DNA from: Thamnaconus septentrionalis
Taxonomy: Eukaryota; Chordata; Actinopteri; Tetraodontiformes; Monacanthidae
Reading direction: 5' to 3'
Assembly: GCA_009823395.1 (NCBI GenBank)
Contig: CM020513.1
Span: 18,664,501 to 18,728,500, forward strand
Length of the DNA: 64,000 bases
This document shows, in pieces, positions 1-24,110 of the stretch. Within the stretch, counting starts at the first letter, position 1. Every line of letters begins with the position of its first letter. Under the pieces are notes generated by a model, which did not search any database, was not told the DNA's origin, and saw nothing but the letters and a program-made list of their open reading frames with translations. The translations under genes and the position numbers were made by a program.

Positions 1-2430
1 GTGCAATAATAGTTACAATTTGTCAGTAACCCGGCAAGGGGCTCTTTTGGTGAGCAGTACAACCTAATAAATGTAAAATAATGAGTAATGGGTTTTTTTC
101 ACTGTCTCCATAATTACAGAGAATAAAAAATTAACCAGTTAATGTTGGTCTCACAGCTTTTGACATGAACTTTCAGTGGCTTTTGTATATGGAGCAATGT
201 ATCTCTGACTGCAGTCCAAAAAGAAGCAGCCTTGGTGGAAACTGTTGACAGCAAAGAGTGCGGATTACCCATGGTGGCAGAGACACTGACTCTGAAAAGA
301 AATGTTGCCGATGAATTTTTAAAAATCCCCTCCAGCTATGTGAAGATATGTGAGAAAATGCCTTGCTTTCAATAAAAGTCTAGATTTGACAGGATGAAAT
401 GAAAATATGTATAAAAATATTTCACACACTCCTCTGTTTCTCTCAGATACAGATTAAGTCTTTGACCTCCTTTTACTGAGTTTCCCTCTCATATGGGATG
501 TTTCCATCGTACCTTGACAGTATTGTTGCTTTGGCTGAACTCAAAATAGGGATGTCACACAGTGTCACAAAATTCAGGTGGATGGTATAATTTCGAAACT
601 AGATTTTATGGGAGAGCAACTCCTCTGCAGGTTCATCTGCGGAAGATGTCAAATCCTAGGGCTCTGCGAGTCACAGAGGCTGACTTCAAAGTAGTAAATT
701 ACAGATGATAAATGTAAACACGCACGCACGCACACACACACACACCCACATACACACAAAAGTTGCAAGTTCAGCTTAGTTATAAGATATTATACTCATC
801 TCAGTGTTGGTTGCAACACCACCTATTTGGACAAACCCACAGGCAAAAATTGACAGAAAAATTTACCAAAAACGTTTTTTCTGTTAGTCTAGCGGGAGAC
901 ATCAGGATCTTGACATAGTGCATTGCAATATGTTTAAAAAAAAAAAAAAAAGTAACTGCATTTCCCAGAAATGGTACATATCTCCAGTTTAGTCTGTAAA
1001 AGTAACTAAATTATGGGGAGATGGGTTTTACCATTGTATTTTTCTTTACATTGATCATTTATGTAAAGACATTTGTAAAGAAAATAAATCATTTGGTTGT
1101 GCAGAAATTGTGAGGGTGAGCCAATTCTGACCAACTGGTGTAAATGTTTTACAGTCCATGTTGTGACACCAGGATTTGTGACTCAGCTCTGACAGACACG
1201 AGCAGCACCAAACGCAATGTGTCACACTTAGAATTCACAAAGTATGTCGAGCTGATGACCAATCTCTCCTTTCTGTCATCCCCGGTTTATGGAAAAAAAT
1301 CTGATTTGGGCAGCAGGACGTTTTTTGGCAAACTGGTCACGGGAGAGCGGCCTTGTGTCTGTCACCACAATGTGAAGAGACTTCAGGGCAAATTGCTAAA
1401 ATGAGAGCCAATCTCAGGTTGCACTCAAAATCTAATCTACATGGTGTGTGAGGCTGACGGGTACACATCATTCACAAGCCAAGGTGATGTGCTTCTCCCC
1501 GGGATAAACTGTAATACCTATTATTGATGAACTCGCTTACTGAGGTCAAACAAGTGCAACTGATCTGGTATAAATTGCAGTTTACAGGAATGCAAGAAAC
1601 TTTACCCTGCTTCAAAAAAAAATGCTAATTTCAATCAAACTGTAACTGTGTGAGCAACAAAATGTTTTAAAAAGGGTTGTGACATAAAGTTTATTCCTTC
1701 AAACTGACACATAAGGAAACATTTGCCCTAAGCACAGAGGGTAGCGACTGGTTATGTGTGAGTTTAGTTTAAACAAATATCAAGAAATAATATGTAAAGA
1801 AAGCAAGACTAGACAATTATTGAACTCTAAACAAAAATAGAAATACATTTATTTTTTCCATTTTAAATTTTTTGAGACTGCATTTGAATTTCTGTTGGAA
1901 GCCCATAGTATAGCCAAACATGAGCTAACTATGGTTAGCTCATGAACATATTAGCTTATATGTTCAACAGAAAGCACTGACAGGTTTTTGTTTCTGCTCC
2001 TTCTTGTCTAACAGCTAAAGCCACCTTCAAAATGTTGAACCCATATTGACCTTCGTGTTGCTCTTTTGATGGTTTGACACAATATTTTAGACGGATAGGG
2101 AAGTGAACTAGTGTGTTTCTCAGCTGACCAGTTGAGCTAACTCAGCGATCCTCATAAGCCCGCTCAAAGAAATGGGAACACAAACGTTCTGTTGATGTTA
2201 ATCCTGTTGTATTTTGTTTCGTTTTTTCTGTACCACATTTTTACACATGAGGTATACGGTAAAATGACATCCCACTGTACAGTTAAACGTATAAAGTGAT
2301 ATAACATGTTTTTGAAAGCTGACTGACTCGGTTTCACTTTTATTGGAAAATCGTACTTCAGTTGACTTGAGTTTTTCTGTATAGGCGCAATACCAGTCAG
2401 AACCAGCAGAGGGGGCAACGCCCCAGAGCA
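1..2430. other. Upstream intergenic sequence, no gene recognised
   Basis: AT-rich sequence before map2k1. The open frames are short (86 aa at 1144-1404 and smaller) and have no recognisable domain, so I call none. It holds a CGCA/CA microsatellite at 719-757, an A-run near 933-950, and two adjacent hairpin-forming inverted repeats at 1919-1965. An AATAAA occurs near 371 but no gene can be tied to it. Confidence 0.6.
1919..1965. repeat. Two consecutive perfect inverted repeats
   Basis: An 11-bp stem, CATGAGCTAAC at 1919-1929 with its exact reverse complement at 1934-1944, has a 4-base loop. It abuts an 8-bp stem, GAACATAT at 1944-1951 with its complement at 1958-1965. The function is unknown; a remnant of a palindromic mobile element is possible. 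Confidence 0.7.
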
Positions 2431-2655
2431 CAACCATGCTGTCCGGAAGACGAATGTAAATATTTTCGTGACGTTTCATCTCCTGCATCATTCACATCCA
2501 CCCATTAAGAAGAATATCAACGGCTCAGCTGTCAGTCCAAGCCGAGTCACCTGACTGCGCTTATCTGACGCCGCAGCGTATTTTGTGCACCTCTCGCCCA
2601 TCGTCCAGGCGGTTCGCGTGTTGCTCGGTGCACCAGCCGGGTTCTTGTGAGGAAC
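2430..2655 (+). promoter_or_regulatory. map2k1: map2k1 promoter and 5' UTR region (approximate)
   Basis: This is the stretch just before the map2k1 ATG at 2656. It contains an ETS-type CCGGAAG at 2443-2449 and a GC-richer segment from about 2530. No TATA box is obvious. The transcription start cannot be fixed from sequence; I infer it lies between about 2500 and 2620. Confidence 0.45.
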
Positions 2656-9201
<6,546 letters not shown>

Positions 9202-10110
9202 GACTGGTTGTACCCGAGGCCTTGTCCGCACGTACGTGGGTATTTATAAGAGCTTATTTTCAGTTTTAAGGGAATTATTCCCGTTCACACGCCGTCAATT
9301 CCCCGCCAAGCCAAGAGGTGGCGATACGTTATGTAAGCGTTAAGGGCAGGCTGGCCAATCAGAAGCCTTTACATAACCGGAAATAGCGCTGCCACGGTGA
9401 AGCGCTTTGGAAAGTCACGTCTGTTTGGCCTTACGATGAAATTCAGTTGGCCGTTGCACTGAGTTTTAGAGGTAATTAAACCTATCATCTGACGCCTCTC
9501 CTAATTTACTGACGCTACATGTGTGTTTATCCGGGCATAATACAGTCGATCTTGAAATGTTCAGCAGCTCTGGTTAATGTTATGCATACACACACACACA
9601 CACCATTGTATTGCTGCTTTCCTTTCGTGCTACTAGAAACAAAGCAGTTGCTTCCTAAACAAATGCAAATAGCAAGGCGAGTAGTCACCGTGTGTGGTAC
9701 GTTTCCTCAAAGCAACGGTGGTGGTAACCTACAAATTAAGAGCCGGTTAAAGATGCATGTTTTAATCTACCCACAGATGTGTGAACAAGGCCCAATTAAA
9801 CCCAGGTCAAGAAGTTCTTTATGACTGTAAACTTTTAACGGGAAAATATGAAAATTTATACTTGCTTCAGAATGAGTGTTAAGTCTATGGTTGTACGTCA
9901 AGCATCCACACCGACATGCCAAGTGAAATTTATTGCATCTACAAGGCTTCCCGAAAGGCCTTCGTGAAAAGCCATGTTTTCTAATGAAGTTATTTAACCA
10001 TACCTGATGCTGCTCAACCTGTGCGCTTGAAACCTCCTTACTTTGTGTCTTTTTGCCAAGCGATTGCAATCTTTGTGAGCTTGTGAAATAAAGAGTCTTG
10101 TGTGGGTGGT
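9202..10110 (+). other. map2k1: map2k1 3' UTR with polyadenylation signal
   Basis: The stretch after the map2k1 stop has no further coding exon. A strong AATAAA at 10087-10092 is followed by a GT-rich downstream element at 10098-10118, so the UTR is probably about 0.9 kb. A CA tract lies at 9589-9603. The segment at 9345-9480 contains GGCCAATCAG and ACCGGAAA, which look promoter-like, but I cannot tie them to a gene. Confidence 0.65.
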
Positions 10111-10319
10111 GTGTGTATGACCTTTATTTTTCTAAATGACAGTGTGTTCTGACGTATCTGTAGTGTTGGATTTGTTCCCCTCAGCTCGGAGTAAATGGGT
10201 TCTCTTGTTGGGGTCTTGTAAGCTTGCAACACCCTTTCCTCCTTTTTTCCTGTAATGACAAAATGATGCCCTCTCAGTGAGGTGTACTTGTGCCACGTAC
10301 TAGGTTTATATAGAACATT

Positions 10320-10388
10320 TTGTCTCAGGACTTCCAAAACAATCAGGGTTCAGAAACACGGACCAGAAGTGGAACATCATCATAGTTA
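10320..10388 (-). ncRNA. snord18: C/D box snoRNA U18-like, relic-hosted copy C
   Basis: On the minus strand, C box TGATGA (10377-10382) and D box CTGA (10325-10328) frame the U18 guide core GGTCCGTGTTTCTGA. It lies in the position equivalent to rpl4 intron 8, downstream of a relic exon 8. U18 family members guide 2'-O-methylation of large-subunit rRNA. The core is closest to the copy at 11653-11720. Confidence 0.85.
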
Positions 10389-10607
10389 ACAAGACTTTAA
10401 AAAAATAATAATTGTTCATTACAAAGTAAAACTTACGTTAATGGGTGTATTTAGCATCAATATAGCATCTCAGGATTCTGCTCAGGCCTGTGTTGGTCAA
10501 CGTACATCAAAAAGCTAGAGGGAAAAGACAACAAAAAATAACCTGCTGTTAAGAATTATTACAACGCCGGAAATGACCAAAAACAAAACTGAAATGTATA
10601 AACTGCT

Positions 10608-10680
10608 CAAACTCAGAACTTCATTTGATATCACATAATTTCAAAAACACGGACCATGAAGTAAAAACTCATCACTTCAG
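10608..10680 (-). ncRNA. snord18: C/D box snoRNA U18-like, relic-hosted copy D
   Basis: On the minus strand, C box TGATGA (10669-10674) and D box CTGA (10613-10616) flank the core GGTCCGTGTTTTTGA. The internal D' box reads TTGA rather than CTGA, as in the rpl4 intron 7 copy, which is its direct counterpart. Confidence 0.83.
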
Positions 10681-10990
10681 GAGCAGTAGTATTTTGGAAT
10701 GTAGTAGAACAGTTACTCACTAGTTCGAACCCGAGTGTCACCAAGGAGCAAATCAAGACTGGTACCAAGGAACAGGCTTCTGCTTGATCCTAGTCCGTTT
10801 CTGAAGAGCCTTTAAAAATACCATAGACCGCATCAGTTGGATCATACTTACCAAGTTTAGGTAAATTACAGTGGCTGTGCAAATAATGCATGTAAACATA
10901 CCTTAAAATATTCCCAGACACCATCTTCTTGTTTGATCAGAGGTCCTGCGTTACTTCAATGAGCAGCCCCTAGTTTTATCCTTACCTCCG

Positions 10991-11240
10991 TTCACATCAC
11001 CAAAAGCCATACCTGAGCTTTTTTTGTGGCTTGATTTTGAAACTGTGTGGTGCCCATTACTCACAATATACATAATAACCATAAAAAGGGTTTTAGCTTA
11101 AAATGGAGATTAACCATTACAAATACATCAAAAGATGAAAAAGAAAAAGAAATTCAAAATTTAACTTCGAAATTCCTTTAATTTTTTTTTTACTATTTGA
11201 ATATACTTACTCACGTAAACCCAGAATTTGGAAAGAAAGA
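10991..11240. other. AT-rich spacer between rpl4 and the snoRNA-bearing relic
   Basis: Short AT-rich stretch downstream of the rpl4 polyadenylation signals. Nothing is recognisable except possible splice donors on the minus strand near 10984. If the relic has its own promoter, it would have to be here. Confidence 0.5.
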
Positions 11241-11254
11241 TCTGACCCGATACT

Positions 11255-11277
11255 TTTATTGAACCGGTTTATTTATT
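11255..11277 (-). terminator. rpl4: rpl4 polyadenylation signals
   Basis: Three minus-strand AATAAA hexamers (complements of TTTATT at 11272-11277, 11268-11273 and 11255-11260) lie within 55 bases of the stop codon. This is the very short 3' UTR usual for ribosomal protein genes. Confidence 0.85.
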
Positions 11278-11305
11278 ACTGAACGCGGGTCTGTCAAAAA
11301 CTGAT

Positions 11306-14205
<2,900 letters not shown>

Positions 14206-14790
14206 TTTCGGTATTTATCTTCGGCTCGCCGGGGACCACGCTCCTCTCGCTATGGCGGCCACAGTAAAAAGGAAGTTGGTGAATCACCCGGAGAGTTATA
14301 TTCATCCGCCTCGGAGAAAATCGTTTCCGTCGATGGACGTCTGCGCTGGTTTGTTGTTTACCGTTAACAAACACAACTGGTAACATTTGCATACATTAAA
14401 TTCATAAATCACAGAATAAAATGGCCATTGTAGTCATTTATTACGCTGGTAAAACACACTTTTGTAGTTATTCTTCGCTTTGGAACTATTTCTTTACGCC
14501 ATGTTGGCGGATGACGAAATTAAAATCTATTCTTCTTAAACCACAAGTGAAAATATTATATTTCTTTTTTCTTATAAATTTGTAACACTATAATTAAATC
14601 ACTTTAGGATGCAATTTATATATTTTTTGGATATGGAATACTAAAGGAATAAAATGACCTCTGACCTGTGACGTCGGTAACCGAGCGCGCGACTGTCAAA
14701 CAACCACACAGTAGCATCTTGTGTTTGAGCACAGTCGTGCACCTTTCTGCAGTGTTTGGCCAATTTTATTCAGATTTGACGACGTTTTCA
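14206..14790. promoter_or_regulatory. Shared divergent promoter of rpl4 and zwilch
   Basis: This is the 585 bases between the two start codons. The rpl4 side has a pyrimidine-rich TOP-like tract (minus, about 14262-14275) and a GGCGGCC block. The zwilch side has a perfect DR1 TGACCT-C-TGACCT at 14655-14667, an adjacent CRE-like TGACGTCG at 14669-14676, and GCGCGC nearby. GCCATGTTGGCGG near 14498-14510 resembles a YY1 site. No TATA box is evident. Confidence 0.65.
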
Positions 14791-17700
14791 ATGGCATCAA
14801 AGGCGATTGCAAGTGCGAAGGAGTTTTATAAAGTTCTTCGGTGAGTTACTTGACAGCCGGAAAGTTGAACAACATAATTCAGCTTGCATTCGCTGACACA
14901 TTGCAATCACTGTTAGTTTGATGTCGAATGTATAACTGCGTTTATGACTATTCTGTTTTATTTAAGATGTCTTCAAGACGATGAACGTAATGATTCCTCC
15001 AATGTTGTACACGAGGTAACTTAACTTATATCGAGACGAAAAAGTGACGATTATGTACTTTTCTAAGTTTTCTCCCCCCCAATAAGACTATTATTGTCTT
15101 TCGATTTCTTTCAGGATGACATACGAGTGTTAAAGATGCGTGGAGACCAATTTCCCCTGCTAAATATGTACAGTGGCAATCAACAAGTGATCGTCTGTGA
15201 GAAATTTGTAAGTCATAATGGAGCTATTTTTTTCTCCCCCACTAAAACTCCAGCACTTGGCCAGTGTAGCCATTGCAAAGAAGGCAACACAATTTGCCTG
15301 TTTGTTCCTGAAAAGATGTATTATTATTAGCAACTGAGCTTAAGTGCTACACTGAAACTGGCACTGTAAACCATGAGTGTCATTTAAAATTAAATCTGAA
15401 AATATGCTCTATTTTCATGTACGCCAACTTGTATATTTTTAACAATTACATTTCACAGCACTCTGCAAATGATTTTGCAGCAGTTAAACTTCACAACTTC
15501 TTGATGCCTCTGCCTGCAACAGACCCATACTTACTCATACTTACTTACACATACACACTAAATCATATTGTATGTCTTGATTTACTAAGGTTCCAAAAAT
15601 AAATGGATCTCTTGATCAAGAAATAACAGAGATGTCGGAGAGCGTTGACAACGACCAAGATGTTGATGGCAACAGTCTACTCCAGGCAGATGTGGGACCG
15701 CAGCCTCTTACAATCATGAAAGCAAGGTGACTATAACCCTCCTGCTTAAGCAAGAAAAAAAACATTCTGATACATACAGGACGACTCAAACCTAAAATTC
15801 TTAAACTTGTGCTTAAGTGCGGGGCTTGAACTAATTGCACTAGCTACAAAACTGTATTAAAACACCTGGATTTTTACATTTTTATGCAATACATTTTTAG
15901 CTGCAACTATCCATTGTCTGCTGTTGCTGAAATGGTCATTTTATTGCCAAACATTTTTTCTCTTTACAGACAGCTGCTGTCTTGGTACACTTTATCTCAA
16001 AACCCTAATGTGTCAGCGGTGGGCAGCAGCACTGCCTTGCTGCCTTTCTGGGTACGATGTGATATGTCTGATCCAGCTGGGACGACTTGGTTTGGTGCTG
16101 AAAACGTCAGCTTGAGAGATAAAAATGTATCTGGTTTCAAGTTGTATTCTGTAACCTGCAAAGGTAGTGCCACATACCTCAAAGATTATCTGCATCGCTC
16201 GCATTAGTCCTGTGCCATTTTAATGTCTCTGGTAACTTTCAACAGGCTCCTCAGCAGAGAAAAAGTCTTTTACAACTCTGGATGAGTTGAAACAAGAGCA
16301 CAAAAAACGGCATCACCCGTCTTCCGTAAGTGAACATTGTTTTTATTTTGTTTGTGAGTGAATGTTCATTCAGTATTTACACTTGTTCATGCTTACAGAT
16401 GTTATTAAGAGGAAATGCCCGGTTCGGCTTATTTGGCTCTGTCGTTGTTGAAAACGCAACAGTTGAGTCTCAGAGTTGTATTACGGTGGATTTAAAATGG
16501 AACAATGTGGAGGCCATCCTTGAGACCCCGCCCCTATCTGCCTCAGCAACACTGGTAGGAGCTATAAAATAACACTCAAAACCTGGAAAACATTTGAATT
16601 TTAGTGCTACACTTGTGTCCTTGGCTTATGTGTATTTGTTTACTTGTAGAATATTAAAGTGGCTTGTGGAGACATGATGAGCCCGATGTTAGAGACGTAC
16701 AAGGAGCTGGAATTCTTGAAGGTGAGTCTGCCCCACAATACTGTGAGTGAAATGGTCACGAACCAACCACATTAATCAATTCACAAATTAACAGTAAATC
16801 ATACGTGCCCAATTTTATATTAGATTCTTGCAGATGGTTTGCGAACTGGTGAAACTGAATGGATGGAACCTTTGGAAAGCGCACCCGCTGTAGAGATGAC
16901 CAAAGCCTTGTTTGAAGGTCTCATCTTTGTTAAATGCTCGCTCCCTTTGATCAAAAGTTGACATGTAGACAAGGTGAAAAAATACATTATTTTTTGTTAC
17001 ATGCTTAGAGCTTCAAAGCACTCCACGCTCCACGACGCTACAAAAGCAAGCAGCCAAACCAGCCGAGGTATCCTGAAACCTTTAGAATAATTGCTAAAAG
17101 CTCAAGCCACAATTTTGCTTTTTTAAACTTTTTTCCCCCCCTTAAGACTGCACTGAAGTCTGAGACTGATCCTTCCATTTTCAAATCCATGTTTGAACGA
17201 GGAGATTTGGATTTTGTGGAACAGCTGTGGGTTCGGATGAGAAAGAGTGAGTCAGTTTCTGAAAAACAGAGATTATTTGATCAACATCTTGAATGAGAAG
17301 CAGCTATAATTTACCCGCTGTCATGGTTTCCATTCCAGGCGTGACTTGCTATCAAGACATTGCAGACTGCCTGAAACTGGTCATTGACTCTCTCAGATTT
17401 GGTGACATCAAACCCTGGGTCTGAAATGTTTCTCCTCCAAAGTGTTCACACACACACTGTATTTCATCACAGAGAAAGGATCAGTTGTTGCTTTATGTTG
17501 AGCTGTGACGGTTTACCTCCTGCAGATTCACAGAGACAGCAGCAGCTCTCTGGGGAAGCTCATCATGCAGTCGTACCACCAGCAGATCGACAATGTCGCT
17601 CTAACTGGCGCCACTCCTTTGCACATGCTGCTGGAGATGGGGCTCGACAAGATGAGAAAGGACTATATCAACTATCTCATTGGTACAAAATCACTCCACT

Positions 17701-18813
17701 GTGATTTTTTTATATTTACTTTCATGTGGAATTTTAATGGAACCTCAACAATATTTTTGTGTTTTCTTTTCCTTTAGGTGAAGAATTAACCACCTTAAAC
17801 CATTTGGTATGCCCGAGTCTATTACTTTTACCACTTTTATGTTTGAAATAACCATAAGCAGTAAAATGTGACTTATTTCCTTCACCACAGTCTTATTACT
17901 TGAGCACTGAGGTGGATCTGCAGGAACAAGTGGTTCGACTCAGAAAGCTGCACCATCTGCTCGAAACTGTTCTGACGTGCAGCACTTTCCTGGGTTTGCC
18001 TTATGACTGCCTCTTCCTTTTCACACAGTAAATTTATTTTTGTTTTTGTTTGTTTTTTCCCAAGTGATGATGTAACTTACAGAAATACATTACAATACAG
18101 TGATTATGATTTCTTTTAGGTCCTGTCTGCAACATTACCAGACACACGCGTATAATGAAGACCATGAATTCAAACTGCAGATCAAACCTGCGCTGATCAG
18201 CCATATCTACCAGAAGTAAGGAGGCTACATTTTCTCTCGTTGACTGCTTGATCGTATCCAAGGGTGACTGATTGAATTATGCGTTCCCATTATTGGTTGA
18301 ATCGCTTACTTATTTCACAGAAACCATATATGTAATTTTAAATAATTATTATTAATTATTATGAATTGATCATGGTTATGATTCACTACAATGTAAAAAC
18401 TGATTTATAGCTCCGTCTTATGTTTATATCACAAAAATGCTTTCAGAAAACATCCAAGTCATTCCAGGGCCGAGGATCTGATCGTGTCTGCTTGTGTTTG
18501 TGACAGAGAGCCTCCAGTGATGTGGGGTGTCGAGGTTTCCAGTGGTCACGGTAGTCGTGAGGTCAAGACCGGCTTACAGCTCAGTGACCGACCTCTCGTT
18601 GACCACATCATCTTTGATACAGGTGATTTATGTCTTTCTTTTCCAAATAAAATATGTCAGGAATATACAAAAACACTTCGTATTGAAGAAGCAAAAACAT
18701 TTCTCCTGTTGTTTATGTTCTCAGATTTGCCGAATGCAACAATAAACGTAGATGGCGAGGATCCTCCCTTTTTTTCCACTTCGGTGTGCTGCAGTCTTGC
18801 CAACTTTGCATGA
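14791..18813 (+). CDS. zwilch: Zwilch kinetochore protein (RZZ complex subunit)
   Basis: Subunit of the Rod-Zw10-Zwilch complex that recruits dynein-Spindly and Mad1-Mad2 to kinetochores in mitosis. Eighteen exons: 14791-14840, 14967-15015, 15115-15207, 15590-15726, 15970-16163, 16246-16325, 16399-16554, 16650-16721, 16824-16917, 17009-17067, 17147-17246, 17339-17418, 17526-17682, 17778-17806, 17891-18027, 18120-18215, 18447-18622, 18725-18813; 615 aa against 591 in human. Recognised from segments such as [58 protein letters not shown] and the [15 protein letters not shown]-terminal block. Exon 14 is only 29 bases. The intron 12 donor is weak (GTCTGA), and intron 10 begins GTATCCT, a U12-like donor. 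All phases close. Confidence 0.95.
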
Positions 18814-19243
18814 ATGAAGGCAGTGCACACCTTTTTATATCTGTGCTGTTTAGTGTTTGTCGCTGTCATTGAAAGCAATGAAACGTGCAGAAAGAAGAAG
18901 GTCAATGACTCAAAAATGCACACAAAGCTCTTCCTGTAAATGTTCTGTAAAAATCATATATTTCATGTTGTTTATTATGCATATATCCTGTGTGCTGTGC
19001 TTCACAAAATCATCAAGAACTGCAACTGTACTTGCAGAAGTGTTTATTTTTGCCATGCAACTACCTGTTTTAAACAAATGCCCCAAAGTACAACAACTTA
19101 TATGTCCTGCTTTCAGTGCAATATTCAATATCAATACTGTAAAATTAAATCTTTTCAGATATATTCACACAATTTAAGCAGCTAAAAAAATATTACTGCA
19201 GGTTAAAGCGATATTAAACAGCAAACTGTATGCACATCAAATT

Positions 19244-19333
19244 AATAAATATACTAATTCACTTACAAATTCATTTTAAATAATTTGTGTTGGTGTTGTT
19301 TTTTTTCCCTCGCTATTCATTCATTTATTTATT
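19244..19333. terminator. Convergent polyadenylation signals of zwilch and lctl
   Basis: A plus-strand AATAAA at 19244-19249 serves zwilch. Minus-strand AATAAA hexamers, complements of 19324-19329 and 19328-19333, serve lctl about 30-40 bases after its stop. The two transcripts therefore end within about 80 bases of each other and may overlap. Confidence 0.75.
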
Positions 19334-19360
19334 CATGTTTTACATTGTTAGCACTGCTCT

Positions 19361-23194
<3,834 letters not shown>

Positions 23195-24110
23195 GGTACT
23201 CCTGAGGCTGCAGCAAAGTCACTTTCGGGTCACGCTCCTGTCCCTCACTGATGCCTGTACACATGGAAACCCTCTGGAATCACTACTTAAACACAGCAGC
23301 GATGCAGAGCACCTGGGCATATTTTTGTAATCCACATGGCAAAATGTTCACAGTAGAAACGTTTTATTGTAAAATTAAATTAGACTCTGAACAAAGGCTC
23401 GTAATGCACCCAACATGATGGACAGCAGGGGTCCCGCATCCATAATGCTGAGTCAAACACCCCCTTTTAAAGTCAATGGCGTGCAAACTCATCTTGCTGA
23501 GGCAGGCAGATCCCATACAAACCATGGTTTCACCTCTGTAAGCAAAGTTAATGTCAGAGAGGTCGATATATTTGCACCGCACGATCACATGACAATGGAT
23601 GCACAGTGAATGGACCAAAATAAAGAGTGGGAGCTTTTGTCATTTAAAATGCAGACCCGTCAGAACCATTTTTTTTTTCAATTTCAATTTCAATTAGCTT
23701 GGGTGGATTTTGTAATTCAGGAAATAAAAGGTTCTTGCATGCACTTTCAACTACCTACAAATCAAATTAGATTGGCTTCATAGTCTATAGGATCTGCACT
23801 CAGCCTAATACATAACATAGTGTGAAAGGTTAAGCGGTGCACGGCAAATACAAAAGTACGACTGCTGAACGCCTTCAATCAATTTTCTTCCAATACAAAT
23901 AATAATAACCAGTAAACTTTTTCATTTCGCTGATAAAACATTGATCACTATTTAAATGTTATGAATGAAAGTCTAAATACCTGTGAGCCTTACGGGGAAT
24001 TCATCTGCAGCAGGTGTGCGAGTTGAGCTCTCGTCCCTGGATGAATGGGAACTGTCATGGCACAGCGGCAGAAAGCTGTATATATCTATCGACACAATCT
24101 CTATTGTATG
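23195..24110 (-). promoter_or_regulatory. lctl: lctl upstream region with possible TATA promoter and noncoding first exon
   Basis: A minus-strand TATATAC (complement of 24078-24084) precedes a possible 5' UTR exon ending at a CACAG-GTATTT donor near 23987. A CTGCAG acceptor lies about 20 bases before the lctl ATG. Together these would make an untranslated first exon. A promoter directly at 23200-23300 is the alternative. Confidence 0.35.

Larger units (their letters stand above)
10123..10990 (-). pseudogene. Decayed tandem copy of rpl4 exons 6-9; candidate noncoding snoRNA host gene
   Basis: Read on the minus strand, this region matches the order of rpl4 exon 6 to exon 9 with its introns. 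Relic exons are about 10902-10969 (exon 6 like), 10721-10800 (exon 7 position), 10437-10514 (exon 8 like; it still shows the CAGGAT-CTGCTCAG-TGTGTTGGTCA block on the plus strand) and an exon 9 relic whose acceptor is near 10251. Coding frames are lost. Donors GTATGT, GTGAGT and GTAAGT and matching acceptors survive, as do two complete C/D U18 snoRNAs in the positions of rpl4 introns 7 and 8. A minus-strand AATAAA lies at 10123-10128. I infer a spliced noncoding host, or read-through exons of rpl4. Its own promoter is not identified. Confidence 0.7.

Noticed and set aside
1144..1404. 86-aa open frame upstream of map2k1
   Set aside because: No homology, no promoter or splice signals, AT-rich; chance frame.
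2401..2421. CTCF-like CCAGCAGAGGGGGCAA
   Set aside because: The core has G where the consensus needs C, so the match is not good enough to call.
10721..10735. tRNA/SINE B-box-like AGTTCGAACCC
   Set aside because: No A box or cloverleaf around it; it lies in the decayed rpl4 exon 7 position.
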